DNA from: Dama dama
Lineage: Eukaryota > Chordata > Mammalia > Artiodactyla > Cervidae
Assembly (NCBI RefSeq): GCF_033118175.1
Contig: NC_083701.1
Span: 56,495,001-56,559,000, forward strand
DNA length: 64,000 nucleotides
Direction: 5' to 3'
Part shown: positions 46,655 to 58,420 of the stretch, in pieces
Numbering within the stretch: the first letter of the stretch is position 1
Layout: each line of letters starts with the position of its first letter
The notes under the pieces: generated by a model
The model's database searches: none
What the model was told of the DNA's origin: nothing
What the model saw: the letters and a program-made list of their open reading frames with translations, nothing else
Translations under genes and position numbers: made by a program

Positions 46655-46790
46655 TTCAGTGAAAGCTTAATGAGCCCAATGCACTACGCTAAGTGCTAGG
46701 AATACAAAGATGAAAAAAAAACCTGTTGCTTTCCTTCAGGACACAAAAGGGATGGATTTATAAAACAATATTATAGAAAATGACAAATAC
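46655..46790 (-). repeat. L2-like 3' end, antisense
   Basis: 'cactacgctaagtgctagga' and 'atacaaagatgaaaaaaaaa' resemble the reverse terminal part of L2; short and diverged. Confidence 0.4.
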
Positions 46791-46873
46791 TCTGGCTACA
46801 AGAGGATAATCCCTCCTCCACTTTGGATTTACCTTTAAATTCTAATATTCATGTGAATTAATTTCACATGAAA

Positions 46874-47465
46874 CACAGGAAACAGTGACAGACTTATTTT
46901 CTTGGGCTCCAAAATCACTGCAGATGGTGACTGCAGCCATGAAATTAAAAGACGTTTGCTCCTGGGAAGAAAAGCTATGATCAACCTAGACAGCATACTA
47001 AAAAGTAGAGATATTACTTTGCCAACAAAGGTACGTCTAGGCAAAGCTGTGGTTTTTCCAGTAGTCATGTATGGATGTGAAAGTTGAATTATAAAGAAGG
47101 CTGAGTGCCAAAGAATTGATGCTTTTGAACTGTCAGACTCTCAGAATTCTCTTGGACAGCAAGGGGATCCAACCAGTCAATCCTAAAGGAAATCAGTCAC
47201 TGGAAGGACTGATGCTGAAGCTGAAACTGCAATACTTTGGCCACCTGATATGAAGAACTGACTCACTGGAAAAACTCTTGATGCTGGGAAAGATTGAGGG
47301 CAAGAGGAGAAGGGGATGACAGAGGATGAGATGGTTGTATGGCATCATTAACGTGATGGACATGAGTTTGAGTAGGCTCTAGGAGCTGGTGATGGACAGG
47401 GAAGTCTGGCTTCCTACAATTCATGGGGGTCACAAAGAGTTGGACACAACTGAACAACTGAACAC
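46874..47465 (+). mobile_element. BovB LINE 3' end, sense
   Basis: Starts in 'ggaaacagtgacagacttat' and ends 'gacacaactgaacaactgaa', about 590 bases. A stop replaces the Trp codon after 'MYGCES' at about 47086, and a gap of some 25 bases near 47135 removes the following conserved tryptophan-rich block. Confidence 0.92.
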
Positions 47466-48519
47466 CAACATATTACAAAACAGAAAACATGTTAGACCAA
47501 AAATGGCAAAATTAATCTAATTTCAGATTAAAAAGCAAAACTCTCACCTGAACAAACTTATCTTTACAAGAAATGGAGGGTATCATCATCCATGTTCTGA
47601 TTTTTCCATGGAGAGGTAAAAATGAAGCAGGCATGGACTGCCCACAGGCACTTGAAAACCACTGGACTAGATCGTCTCACATTCTACAGGCAATGAATTT
47701 CTTTTGCCAAGAACCCCTTTATTCAAACTGGTTCTACTCCTTCCTCTATGTTTTTATGCCTTACAGCAGAGGGACAGGTTTTCCTACAATTTTCCAAGCC
47801 CTGTGTTCAGGGCCAGGTACATAATTTGTGGTTCCCTGTGCAGAATGAAAACGCAATGTTCCTCATTATAAAATGTATTAAGAGTTCAGGATAACCAGAG
47901 CAGAGCATGCAGCCAAGTGCGGACAGGCCCAGGCCCAGACAGTGGCACAGGACGCACCCGCGTTAGGCCGGCTCTGCCCGCGTTGTCTAACACAGTCCCC
48001 TGCACTGATTTCCCAAAGAAAAGCTTTAAAAATGAGGCTTCAGCACTGAGGAATCGTGTCTAAGGAAACATTTCTAGGGTGACAGTCCAGCTTGATGAAG
48101 TCTTTCTTACTGGTCAGTAAATCCTGTCTCGAAGGTCAGAGCTCAACTCCAAAGTATTGCGGATTATGAATTTAAATATTGTCTTAACCTCCTGGCAGTT
48201 AAAATGTCCTCAGCTTAAGTTGACCTTTGTGTCTACGGGTTACATTGGAGCCTAAAAATAATATTCCACATGTACACAATCTGACGAAAACCTCCTGGAT
48301 GGTTCAAAATAATCTCCATGTGGAAAAAAGGACCCCGAGCGGCTCCAGCTGTGGGAAGGACGCCATCCTGCCTTTTTCGCACTGGAAGCAGAAGGTGTTT
48401 AGAGGGATCACATATTTATCCTGCAGAGACAGGCCGCATTTCAGAGCAAGGATGATGGGAAGAGTCCTGAGAATGTTCTGGCTGACCCACCATGATTCCC
48501 CCTTGAGATTTCACTATGG
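47466..48519. other. Unassigned sequence with a CpG-rich spot
   Basis: 47910-48000 has several CpG sites and is far richer in GC than the surrounding intron. 47790-48010 ('cagggccaggtacataattt' onward) resembles an old mammalian interspersed repeat that I cannot name with confidence. 48227-48589 holds a 120-codon frame without domain support. Confidence 0.45.
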
Positions 48520-49085
48520 CCTCCTCCTGCCTCTGCTTTTTCCTCACATTCAGTCCATTTTCCACACAAACAGCAAAGAGCTGTTTTAAAAAAAACATAA
48601 TTCAATCAGTCAGTCCTCACAATAAAGCTTCTGAATAGATTTCAAACCACTCACCACATCTTGCAGTACCCTTCATGACCTGGCCCCTGCCTATCTCACT
48701 GTCCTTATCCCTACGCTCCTCTTCATTCTCTGTTGTGGTCACATGTTTTTCTGTTCCTGGAAATTCTACTCAGGCATTTGTATTAGAAGCTCTCCCTGCT
48801 TGAAATGCACCTTCCCTGGAAATTCATATGTCTGGCTTCTTGTCATTCAAGTTTCAACTCAAACGCCTCTTTAGAGAAAGACCTTGCTTGACCACCCATC
48901 CTGAAGTTGTCAGTTCTTTCCATCACCCAATTTTATCTGTATTTTCTTCAGACCATTTATCATAGATATATTTTATTATGAATCACCTGTGGTTCCTAAC
49001 CCTTTTATTAATGATGTGAGAACTGGAAGCTCACCTGCTTTGTTCACTGACAGATCTCTGATGCTTAGCACAGGATTTTAGATGG
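48520..49085 (+). repeat. L2 LINE 3' region, sense
   Basis: 'catgacctggcccctgccta', 'tagagaaagaccttgcttga', 'cagaccatttatcatagata' and the decayed 3' end near 'gatgcttagcacaggatttt' lie in L2 order. Confidence 0.75.
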
Positions 49086-50479
49086 TAGAGCAATGGTGTC
49101 ACATACTCAAATATTCATTCTGCATTAACTAAGAAGGAAACACTACATGCTTTGATTTGAAAATGACAGTGTACCTGCAGCGATTTTTAACTAGCAGGAA
49201 ATGTTATGTGCTTTTCATCGTTTAAAAATGACAGCTTCTCTGCAGAGATTTTTACATATACAGGAAAAAGACTGACATGTTAAATGTAGCACTTCATGTA
49301 TAGTACCTGCTGTGTTTTTCCTTGATGATTGTACTTTTTATTTTTAAAGAAAGTCTTTGGTAATTTCTCAGGAGCTCGATTAAGTAGTCTGCACACGATG
49401 ACAATTTGCACCCCCAAAATCCATAGATCACTACAGCCGGCAGCTAGACATTAATGTTCATTGATGAGTCTTGGGTCATTGGTTTTGTCAGAGTAAGGAA
49501 AAGGAAGTTCAGTGACTACGCTGTTAACATTCATTTCTCACTTCACAGGCAGCAAAAATGCAGCCTTATTATTCAGACTGATTTAAAATTGCAAGTCACT
49601 GCTGAGACAGTGATGAGAAGGTCAGTATTAGGGGAAGAGCAATTCTTTTTCTACCACATATTCTCCTGTTTAACCTTGAGGGTATCATTGGAGTCAGAAC
49701 CCAAATATTGCTTTATCTCACTACATATATCAAACTAATTATACTTCTACATTTCCTTTGTATACATCAGGAAATGTTGAATAAGATTATACTTGCTACT
49801 TAAGAATCAAGAAAGAAGAAGGAAAATTGTGAAACATGTTCATAATTCTTGTCATGCACTCAGTAGATTAGGGCAGAGCAATTCTGGAGACAGTAATCGG
49901 TCCAGAGTGTATTTTAATCTTTCCTACACAGTGGAAGCAAAATATTATACAGGTTTTGGAGAAACAACCCTCCAGGCATACAGAGCAGAATCTATTTTGT
50001 TACTTTACTGCTGACAACATAGAACAGAAAAAGCAAAATCATGCTACACAAAGGTTTGGGCCATCAAAGGTAAAGAAATTAAAATGAATATATTTCATAT
50101 TAAATATGTAAGCTTTTTTCCCTGACTTAGGATGACCCTTATGGACTGGACTTCAATAGACACCACCAAAACTAAGATTTTTCTTGAGAACAAGTATTAG
50201 CTCAAAAAAAAAGTAGAAATTAACAAGCAGTTATTCTGGTAATTATATCCTGGGCAAAATTATTACATGCTTTTACTTTATTATTACTTTTATATTATTA
50301 TTACATACTTTTAATAATAATAACATTATTATTACTTTTGCTTTATTATTACACACTTTTTATTTAAGTATTACATAAATGCTACATACTTTTAAAATAT
50401 CTATTAGTTCTTTAGCCAAAGAGGTAAAACCTGCATCAGCTGGTTTCTTTCCATATAAGATGACGAGGTGCATGTGTCT
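49086..50479. other. Unassigned intronic sequence
   Basis: No element recognised apart from the low-complexity tract at 50255-50395. Two short frames (49454-49738, 49793-50014) have no known domain. Confidence 0.45.
50255..50395. repeat. Low-complexity TTATTAC-type tract
   Basis: Degenerate repeats of 'attattactttt' and 'attattacacacttt' cover about 140 bases of nearly pure A/T with spaced C. Confidence 0.8.
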
Positions 50480-50590
50480 GTGTGAGTACTCAACTGTGTC
50501 TGACTATTGGTGATCCATGGACTACAGCCTGCCAGACTTCTCTGTCCATGGAATTTTCCAGGCAAGAATACTGTAGTGTGTTGCCATTTG
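50480..50590 (-). mobile_element. BovA SINE fragment
   Basis: 'gtgagtactcaactgtgtct' to 'gtagtgtgttgccattt'; about 110 bases of body, no head. Confidence 0.85.
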
Positions 50591-52599
50591 AACTAATGAC
50601 AAAAGAAACTGTCTTGGAAACAAATCAACTCCAAGCATTTTTGAAAAACTTTTCCAAGTGACATATAATAATGAATCCCAAGTTGCATTGTCTAATTTAC
50701 ACACACACACACATACACCTTAAGATGCATGGAAATGGAATGGAAAATAGAGATGCAATCATGATTTAAGACAACCATCTGAAAGTCTGACTTAATCTGC
50801 ATTCCAATGGTTTATGTTGCGATTTAAAAGTTCCTGGATTTCATACAAAGATTTATTTGATTAAAGCTAAAATATGTCAGCTGCAAACTGTCTCATGAAG
50901 CTTGTTAGCAAGCAAAACTTTTATTATGTCTGCAGATAGTGTATTTCCCCCCATACTTTTAAAATTATGTCTGAAATATTCTCTTGATTGATTGATTTAT
51001 AAGACAGAGAGTATGTTGGGCTATGTTTAAAGGAATGGTCCATGTGTGGATTTATTATCTAGGGAGCAAATCTCAAAACCACATTCGAGAAAAATGTTTG
51101 CTAATAAATTTAAAACATGATGTTTCTACGCTTGCAAAATTTAATAAAACCTGTATTTTATTATAATTTTATAAAATGGAATTCCAAGCAGACAATATAT
51201 GCCAATTTTCAGGAGTCTCTGTAATGAACTTTTGGTGGCTATATTGCTTAAGGACAATTATCAGCTAATTTCTAGCAGGGAACTACAATGAGAAGACACA
51301 AGTCATATGTACAAAAGTCAGAGATGAGTCAGGATATTTGAACTCAGTTAAAAGTATACTTACTAATCCTATAAATAAGTTTTCCTGGGCAATACAGTAC
51401 ATTTTTCCTAGGGAAAAAACAGGGCCACAATGTGGGCAGACACTAAAATGTGTACATTTCAAAGTGAGAAGGTGAAACATTCTCTATCAACATAAGTTAT
51501 ATCTCATTTTCTGACATTCAATAAGGATAACCCCGCTCAAAAAACTATACTGTGACCATATAAATTCTTCTACAGAAGCCTTTTCTCCTTGGGGGAGGGG
51601 CTTAATCACCAACTGGTATATTATAATGCAACTGAAAAAATTAGGGGTTACTAAATACAAATATTGCATTTTAATAGCAAATTTTCATCTTCATTGAATA
51701 CAATATTTACAGTGGCATAGTGGCTAAGATTCCAGTGATATTTCAAGTGTCAAGAGTGTCAAGTAATAAAATCTTCACCAGGTGAGCCAGGCTTTTTTTT
51801 ATAAGACCATATTAGATCATCTTTTACTGTGACTACTTCCTCATCATTACATAGCAAATACCTCCTCTTTGAGATAAACACAGGGCAAGTCTAGAATATT
51901 GTAGAAAAATGCCCACTGCATGTAAGATTTTATAACAGATGAAAAATAATTACCTGTCACAAAGAAATGATTAAGTACCACTCATTGCTCCATTGACTGA
52001 GTCCCAATATGAATTTGGAAAGATTACAGGTCTAAGGTTTTTCTAAGCCAATATGTCAATTTAATCAGTGCTGAAGTATCCAAGGAGTTTATTTTACTGT
52101 CATTGAAAGCATTTAAGTAATCACCCTTTTAAACACTCTGCATTAAGTCCTGAACTAGTGTAGTTTACACAGAAAACTGCTCTGGTGGATATGAAGCTTA
52201 CTCTACAATCTCAGGTGTGTCAGCAATATCATTTTTCCTTAAATCCACTTAAATCTAACACCGAACACCCTACAGCAGGAAGTTCAATCTCAGTCACTCT
52301 TGTATATTCCTCCCTTGCCCAGAGTTGTGCCAAAAGCCCCAGGATCTTAAGCATTACCAAAATAAAGTAAGTGTCCCCTCCCTTGCCCGCCCCAATCACT
52401 GGTTTACTTGTTACAGATTTTGTGGTCACACTGGCTCAGATTGGTCCACCCGCTGTCTCAGATCACATGGCTGTGATGTTGCTTTTTCTGTGCTTGCCTC
52501 AAACATGGGAGTCATTGGAGTGGCGGTGGCAGTCTCCCCAGGGGTGTTAGTGGGTCATCCTCTCTGAGATCCCGCTGTCTCTTGATAATGTGTTTGTCA
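50591..52599. other. Unassigned intronic sequence
   Basis: A CA run at 50699-50712; otherwise nothing recognised. 52380-52560 is GC-richer and carries an 80-codon frame (52325-52567) without domain support. Confidence 0.45.
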
Positions 52600-52937
52600 C
52601 CACTAGCTCCCTGGCTTCTGGGCGCTTCATGGCCCCCAGCCATGGGGTAGAGCCTCGTGATTAGTTCTGGCCAACTATTGGTTAGTGGAAGTGGTATGTG
52701 TCAATTTGGCCCCATGAACACCAGTGTGAGACCCTCCAGCTTTCTCCCTCCTCTGGCAGAGTACTAGTAACATTGCAGATGGCGGCTGTTCTGTCAATCC
52801 GGATCCCAAGTGAGCAGACATGGAGTAGAATGAGTCCATCCTAACCACCATGGAAATTACTCTTGAGGGAAAACCAAAAACATGCTGTTTCATACTACTG
52901 AGATTTGGGGCTAGTTTGCTACTGCAGTATAATTTAG
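52600..52937 (+). repeat. Probable old LTR fragment
   Basis: 'gtgattagttctggccaact' followed by 'cccatgaacaccagtgtgag' and the end 'ctactgagatttggggctag', 'ttgctactgcagtata' resembles a mammalian LTR-type repeat of MaLR style. Exact family uncertain. Confidence 0.5.
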
Positions 52938-53130
52938 TCTAGTGCTTCTCAAACTTGAGCATGCATCAGAATCGCCTGGAAGGTTTGTAAAAACACAGAT
53001 TGCTTGACTCTGTTCCCAGAGTTTCTATTCAGTAGGATCAGGTAAGACCTGAGAATTTCTGGTCCTAACATGTTCCCAAGTGATGCCGATGCTGCTGCTT
53101 CAGGGACAAGACACTGAGAATTGCTGACCT
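52938..53130 (-). mobile_element. MER20 (hAT-Charlie) DNA transposon, antisense
   Basis: 'agtgcttctcaaacttgagc', 'atgcatcagaatcgcctgga', 'cagagtttctattcagtagg' and 'agtgatgccgatgctgctgc' occur in reverse MER20 order, nearly end to end. Confidence 0.75.
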
Positions 53131-53446
53131 GTTCTCTCCTGACTGATATGGGCTGCTGGGAGGTGATGCTCAGTCATTCCTGGAAGCCCGAGGTCCACAC
53201 CATAGGCTTGGTAGGGAGAATGAATATATTAAATATCTTTATTTTCATTAACCTCTAAGTGAACATTTGCAATTTCCCTCTATTACAAATGTATGCAATA
53301 AAGCACAATAGCAATAGCAGTACCTGTAAGTTCATCATGAATAAAAAGTAGAGATATTTTTATATCACTTCATAACTAAATATACATGCTCATTACTATA
53401 TCAAAATCAAGGTAATTACCAGTTATGCTTCCAGAACTTATTGTTT
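53131..53446. other. Unassigned intronic sequence
   Basis: About 315 bases between MER20 and a Bov-tA with nothing recognisable. Confidence 0.4.
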
Positions 53447-53636
53447 TGAAGTGAAAGTCACTTAGTCGTGTCCAACTCTTTGCAATCCCTTGGACTATAC
53501 AGTCCATGGGATTCTCCAGGCCAAAATACTGGAGTGGGTAGCCTTTCCCTTCTCCAGGGGATCTTCCCAACCCAGGGATCGAACCCATGTCTCCCACACT
53601 GCAGATTCTTTACCATCTGAGCTACCAAGGAAGCCC
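53447..53636 (-). mobile_element. Bov-tA SINE, deleted body
   Basis: 'gtgaaagtcacttagtcgtg', then 'ggactatacagtccatggga', where part of the BovA body is missing, then the head to 'gagctaccaaggaagccc'. The same body deletion occurs in the copy at 57118, suggesting a shared subfamily. Confidence 0.92.
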
Positions 53637-54394
53637 ATATATTACTATAGCTCAATCTTAAAAAGCATTTTGATAAGTGAATTTCAATGTAATAGGCTTG
53701 GTTTATAATTCTCACCGAACTTACTGAAGGGGACCATAGGAAAAATGAATAATACCTACAGCAACATCTCAGTTTAGACTGAATTCTTTTGTCTTGGGAA
53801 AAATTCTTTTTCCTTTAACTGTCCTCAAAAGAACTCTTCTCTCTTCTACCTTACACAGCATAATCTCTTGAAGTTTAGGATTCTAAAAAAGATGGAAAAG
53901 ACTTTCAGCAACTTCTGCTTTTGCACTGCAAAATTCTCTATGATAGGGAAACTAGGGAGCTGGATAATGGTATGGAAATTGGGGGAAGGTTTCCAGGGGA
54001 ATAAACCTTAAGATAAACTCTCTATTAATTATCCTACCATATTCTATCAAAATGAATTACCTTCCTCTCCTTCTCTTTCTATATTTATAAAAGTGTTTTT
54101 CTTCATTTAAAACTATTGCAAGTTCTATCTCTTTTCTGAAACTTTTAATAGTTGCCTGATTTCAAGAAGTTTCAGTGTAGCTCTCCATAACACGAATTTA
54201 ACATGTATTATTATATATTTACAATTTGAGCTTGATAATATATTTATCCAAATGTTGCTCTGAGGATAATATAGACAATATCTATGTATATTACCATTAC
54301 CTGCATTCATTCAGTCACTTATGGAATCACAAATATTATTGAGTAATAGTGTGCAAGGCAATTGGTTTTCTGCCGCAGCTTATCACTGTGAATA
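53637..54394. other. Unassigned AT-rich sequence
   Basis: No recognisable element or exon. Confidence 0.4.
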
Positions 54395-54570
54395 GCCACA
54401 CATACCAGGCGCTATTCTAGGCGCCAGGAATCAAGTGATGATCAAGGTAGACAAGTTTTGTGCTCTCACAGAACTTGAATTCTATTGGGGAACACAAGTA
54501 ATAAGTAATATCGTTAAAGAAGAGGAAACATCCAAAAGTGTTAGAGAATTAAAAGAGGAACAGGATGCCA
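54395..54570 (-). repeat. L2 LINE 3' end, antisense
   Basis: 'cataccaggcgctattctag' followed by 'gcgccaggaatcaagtgatg' and 'aagtaataagtaatatcgtt' fits the reverse L2 3' end. Confidence 0.7.
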
Positions 54571-54765
54571 CACAGTGCTTCTAGAACTTCAATGTGCATA
54601 AGATTTGCACATTTCCATGGACCAGCAGCACTGGCGTCACCCGGGAGCTTGTAAAAAATGCAGTCTCAAGGCCCATCCGAGACAGTGAACCAGACTAGAC
54701 ATCTTAATAAGATGACACATGATGTGTGTGTCTGTTAAGGTCTGAGAAGCACTGCTATGTGACTG
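54571..54765 (+). mobile_element. MER20 (hAT-Charlie) DNA transposon, sense
   Basis: 'agtgcttctagaacttcaat', 'ggaccagcagcactggcgtc', 'cacccgggagcttgtaaaaa' and 'ctgttaaggtctgagaagca' follow MER20 order. It is oriented opposite to the copy at 52938. Confidence 0.75.
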
Positions 54766-55104
54766 CGGATCTGCACATAGTAGGTACTCATCATTCACAC
54801 ATTTAGCGACAATGAACATTCATTACATTAACTGGCACACTGCAGCTTCTGGCTGGCAAGTCAGGGTATTAATTAAAAGTGAAGAGAATTATGGTTTACA
54901 TATTTCAAGTATTTTAAGAAGATACTTGAAAATACTTCAGTATTTGAAGAAAATTATTTTCAGGGCTCATTTTGTGCCTCACAGTGCACACCTACTATGT
55001 GCACAGAAAGGTCATCAAACACAATGTTTTTTTCTGATGGGGAAAAGTCATTGTTTTTAGTGAAACCAAGAACAATTTATTCAGCTTGAAGTTTCCTAAC
55101 TGCT
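54766..55104. other. Unassigned intronic sequence
   Basis: AT-rich, with an internal repeat of 'acttgaaaatacttcagtat' style near 54925; nothing else seen. Confidence 0.4.
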
Positions 55105-55133
55105 GGGGGGGTGGGGGTGGGGGTGGGGGTGGG
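55105..55133 (+). repeat. (GGGGGT)n G-rich block
   Basis: G7 followed by T-separated G5 runs and a final G3: five guanine runs in 29 bases, which meets the usual G-quadruplex pattern on the plus strand. Confidence 0.95.
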
Positions 55134-55269
55134 AAGCAGGAGGAGGCAGTAATAAAATCCTAAAGCTGTAAAAATCTGATGCTTCAGAACCTGCAGCTTC
55201 TAGATGGCCTCTGAATACCTAGTAGGAAAAAGGCTGTAGAATGAGGCAGATGGGGAAGGGTCCTCTGCT

Positions 55270-55500
55270 CATGATATTTATGAACCATGATCTGCAGCAG
55301 GTCCCTTACTTCTGCCCTTAGTTGCCCCATCTGTGTTGGCTTAGTCGCTCAATCATGTCCAACTCCTTGCGACCACATGGACTGTAGCCTGCCATGCTCC
55401 TCTGTCCACGGGATTTTCTAGGCAAGAGTACTGGAGTGGGTTGCCATTTCCTTTTCCATGTTCCATCTGTAAAATGGGACTAATGATAATAACCAGTCAG
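55270..55500 (+). repeat. MIR SINE, sense, split by BovA
   Basis: 'tttatgaaccatgatctgca', 'agttgccccatctgt' and, after the SINE, 'ctgtaaaatgggactaatga' read as one sense MIR core. Confidence 0.6.
55335..55462 (-). mobile_element. BovA SINE nested in MIR
   Basis: 'ggcttagtcgctcaatcatg' to 'ggttgccatttccttttcc'. An 8-bp duplication, ccatctgt, lies at 55327-55334 and 55463-55470; the MIR reads across it. Confidence 0.92.
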
Positions 55501-55509
55501 TGTTTACAA

Positions 55510-55690
55510 TTTTCAGACATCTTAACTCTTTTAACATCTTCTGACTTATTTCTCATAATAAATATTTAAGGTATGGCCATGCCCTGTTTAGGATGAGAAA
55601 CTGAGGCTTAGAGTGGCTGAGTGTCTCAGTCCAGATCCTATGAACACCACGCAGAAGAGTTGGAGTCTGACAGTGGGTACAGAGGGCAGA
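55510..55690 (-). repeat. MIR SINE, antisense
   Basis: 'gatgagaaactgaggcttag' is the reverse MIR core; the right side to 'gacagtgggtacagagg' fits loosely. Confidence 0.65.
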
Positions 55691-57117
55691 CTTCAAAGAG
55701 CGTGTTCTTATCTTTAGCTCAAACTGCCTCATTAGAGCTGGTTTTGGTAATGTAATGCTATACTGATCTTTAGTCCCATTCTCATTTTTCTTGCAATTTC
55801 CTCTCCTAAAATGATTATAAACAGTAACATAGGAGTAAAAGCAAACAAACAGTCTTGGTATTCCATCAGCAGACACTGAGTCCCCAGGAAAAATAAGTAC
55901 AAGTCGGGAAGACAGTGACATCTCTGAAGGGAGAACGGCACATCCGAGCGCAGTCTCCAGATACGTGAAGGCAGTGATAACAAAGAGTGTGTAAAATGGG
56001 CAGAGGAGAAAGAGTGAGAGGAGATGACAGAAGAGCACCCTTGGGGGAGGAATTCAGAAGGGGCACCCAGGTGGTGTGGATGCAATCAGCGCACATTTGA
56101 ACCTGAAGGAGGCAGCAGGATGCAAAGAAATGTGTGTCCAGCTTGACATATCTGCAGACTTTTCCTTAATCTGTAATGTGGCAGCAACATAGTACGGCCC
56201 TAAAGCTCCTCACTGACCACACATGTATCTACAGCTACAGCATGCAATGATGCAGAACAATTTATAATGCATTTTAGAAAGATTTCCTTTTAATTAGTTT
56301 AATGTAAAAAGTAATTTGGCCCAAAGGACCACTCTAGCTCCTTCAGTATATGTAACTATATCTTTACAGAAGGTAGGAAAAATGTATGAGGCATTAAAAA
56401 AATTATTTTTAAAAGCTCTTGTCTCTATCTTCCAGGTGGTCAGAAACCTAGACTCTACTGTTTAGGTGTCCAGACTGGTTTTGCTAAAGCACTGGCAATA
56501 GAATTTTATTAAATCACTGACAACATAGTTTGGTAACCATTAATTATAATATTATAATATACAACACATGAGGGGTTAACTAGCCTGGCAGCTTACAGAT
56601 CTGCTGAGGCCTTAACCCAAAGACTTAGCTTTTTACAACCAGCCCAAATACCTGTGGGTGGCAACTTAAAATGTACGGAACCATCTGGAAGATGGTGAGT
56701 GGACACTGATGTATGGCTGCCGGTTCCCAGAGCCTGGGGAGGGACAGTAAACATTAGGATTTCCTTTTACTTACATCATTGCACAGGTGACCTTCAAGTA
56801 CTTTCTTCTTGGTGCACCTGCAAAGGAACTCCAGGGAACCATAAAGGCAGGCACTACTAGGTTTTGAGGGCAGCTGTGATTGATACAGTGGACACACAAG
56901 TCTCATTCTTTCTTCCCATTTTGCTTTAGATTCTCCGAGGCCTTCAGACACAACGCAGCACTTTACAAGAAGCCCCAGCTTTCTTTCTTAGGTTTTATTC
57001 TGAGGGCTTTCAGAGCCAACTCCATCAGGAGACAGATCAAAGATTTTGGAGAGGAGGAAGTCATGAGTCAGCAGCACAGAACACTTGCTGAATGCATATG
57101 GAATAACAGGCAGTGAG
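55691..57117. other. Unassigned intronic sequence
   Basis: Three overlapping minus-strand frames lie at 55553-56096; the longest (161 codons, 55553-56038) runs through the adjacent MIR at its end and has no recognisable domain, so I do not call a gene. No transposon is recognised in 55700-57100. Confidence 0.45.
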
Positions 57118-57300
57118 AATTGCTCAGTCGTGTCCGACTCTTTGTGATCCCATGGACTATATAGTCCATGGAATTCTCCAGGCCAGAATTCTGGAGTGAG
57201 TAGCCTTTCCCTTCTCCAGGGATCTTCCCAACCCAGGGATCGAACCCAGGTCTCCCGCACTGTGAGCAGATTCTTTACCAGATGAGCCACAAAGGAAGCC
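57118..57300 (-). mobile_element. Bov-tA SINE, deleted body
   Basis: 'gctcagtcgtgtccgactct', the shortened body 'ggactatatagtccatggaa', and the head to 'gatgagccacaaaggaagcc'. Confidence 0.92.
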
Positions 57301-57420
57301 AAAGAATAATGGAGTGGGTAGCCTATCGCTTCTCCAGTGGATCTTCTCAACCCAGGAATTGAACAGGGGTCTTCTGAACTGCAGGCAGATTCTTTACTAG
57401 CTGAGCCACAAGGGAAGCCC
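57301..57420 (-). mobile_element. Second Bov-tA head in tandem
   Basis: Directly after the first, 'tggagtgggtagcctatcgc' restarts at the body/head junction and runs to 'gctgagccacaagggaagcc'. It is a partial second copy in the same orientation. Confidence 0.9.
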
Positions 57421-58159
57421 AGAGGAAACAGCTGAAGAGGCAGAGGAAAGAGCTAAAAAAGTAAGTGCCTTTTCACTTTCAAACTGTGCCCTAAAATACT
57501 CAGGGGCCACAACAAACTCACAGAAGGAAGGGGAAAGGGTGGGAGGGATTTAATATTTTCATGGAAAACATAGTGACAACTGTACTCTGATGGGACTCAG
57601 GATGAAGGAAAAAACAGGATATTGGCTCTAGATATTTAAGGTACATATCAAAGGAATGATTTAAATGAGCCCAGACTCCTGCATCTTCCCATACATAGAC
57701 CAGCTCTAAACTAACTTCAAATGTATGTGTTTTATTTAATTAACAATAATCTTTCGATGTTCTGACTACCTTGTTTCTTGTTGCAAAACCCCTATATATC
57801 CTGGTTTTTCTCCCTTACTTCTTTGGAAAAGACTCTCAAAGCTATCTGACAGCTTGTCTCCTGGGCTTAAGTCCTCAGTATGTCCCCTAAGTAAAACATC
57901 ATTTTCAACTTTAAGGTTGTGCATCTTTTTTTCAGTTGACACAAATGGCTACTTTTCCATTGCTTCAACTTAATTACTAAACAAAATTTTAGGTATTTAT
58001 TTCAGTCTGGGGCATCATGAAAAAATCCTGAGATTAGTGAACCCAGGAAGTTTGAAAACCTCTGTCAAATGAAATATAACCAGATGGTTTTATACCACTT
58101 TTCATTTTTTTTAATTTGCATTTTCATTGTTAAATCCAGAGGCAACCAAAAAAGGATGA
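57421..58159. other. Unassigned intronic sequence
   Basis: No recognisable element; short AT-rich runs only. Confidence 0.4.
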
Positions 58160-58420
58160 CCACAGAGACACCTCAGGATGTGCTAATAATTCTTCTAAAT
58201 ATTCACCCAAACCATGTCAATCGAGCTGTGTTCCTCTCAGCTCATTTTACAGACAAGGAATGAGCAGAAGATACTGGCTCACTGCTCAAGGTCACCTACA
58301 TTCAGAGCAGGCCGTAGGTGTGTCTGTGGAGCTGGCCCTTGTCACCAGCACACTGCTGCTCCTGGCAGGCTGGGAACACAACAGTGTGACATGGAATTCA
58401 ACAAGCCTCTCTGCCGTCTT
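58160..58420 (-). repeat. MIR SINE, antisense
   Basis: 'ctcagctcattttacagaca' followed by 'aaggtcacctacattcagag' fits the reverse MIR core. Confidence 0.6.

Noticed and set aside
48227..48589. 120-codon plus-strand frame
   Set aside because: Its end overlaps L2 and no domain or exon boundary is recognisable.
55553..56038. 161-codon minus-strand frame, the longest outside clear repeats
   Set aside because: It runs into a MIR at its C-terminal end, has no domain I recognise, no splice or promoter support, and overlaps two other frames of similar length.
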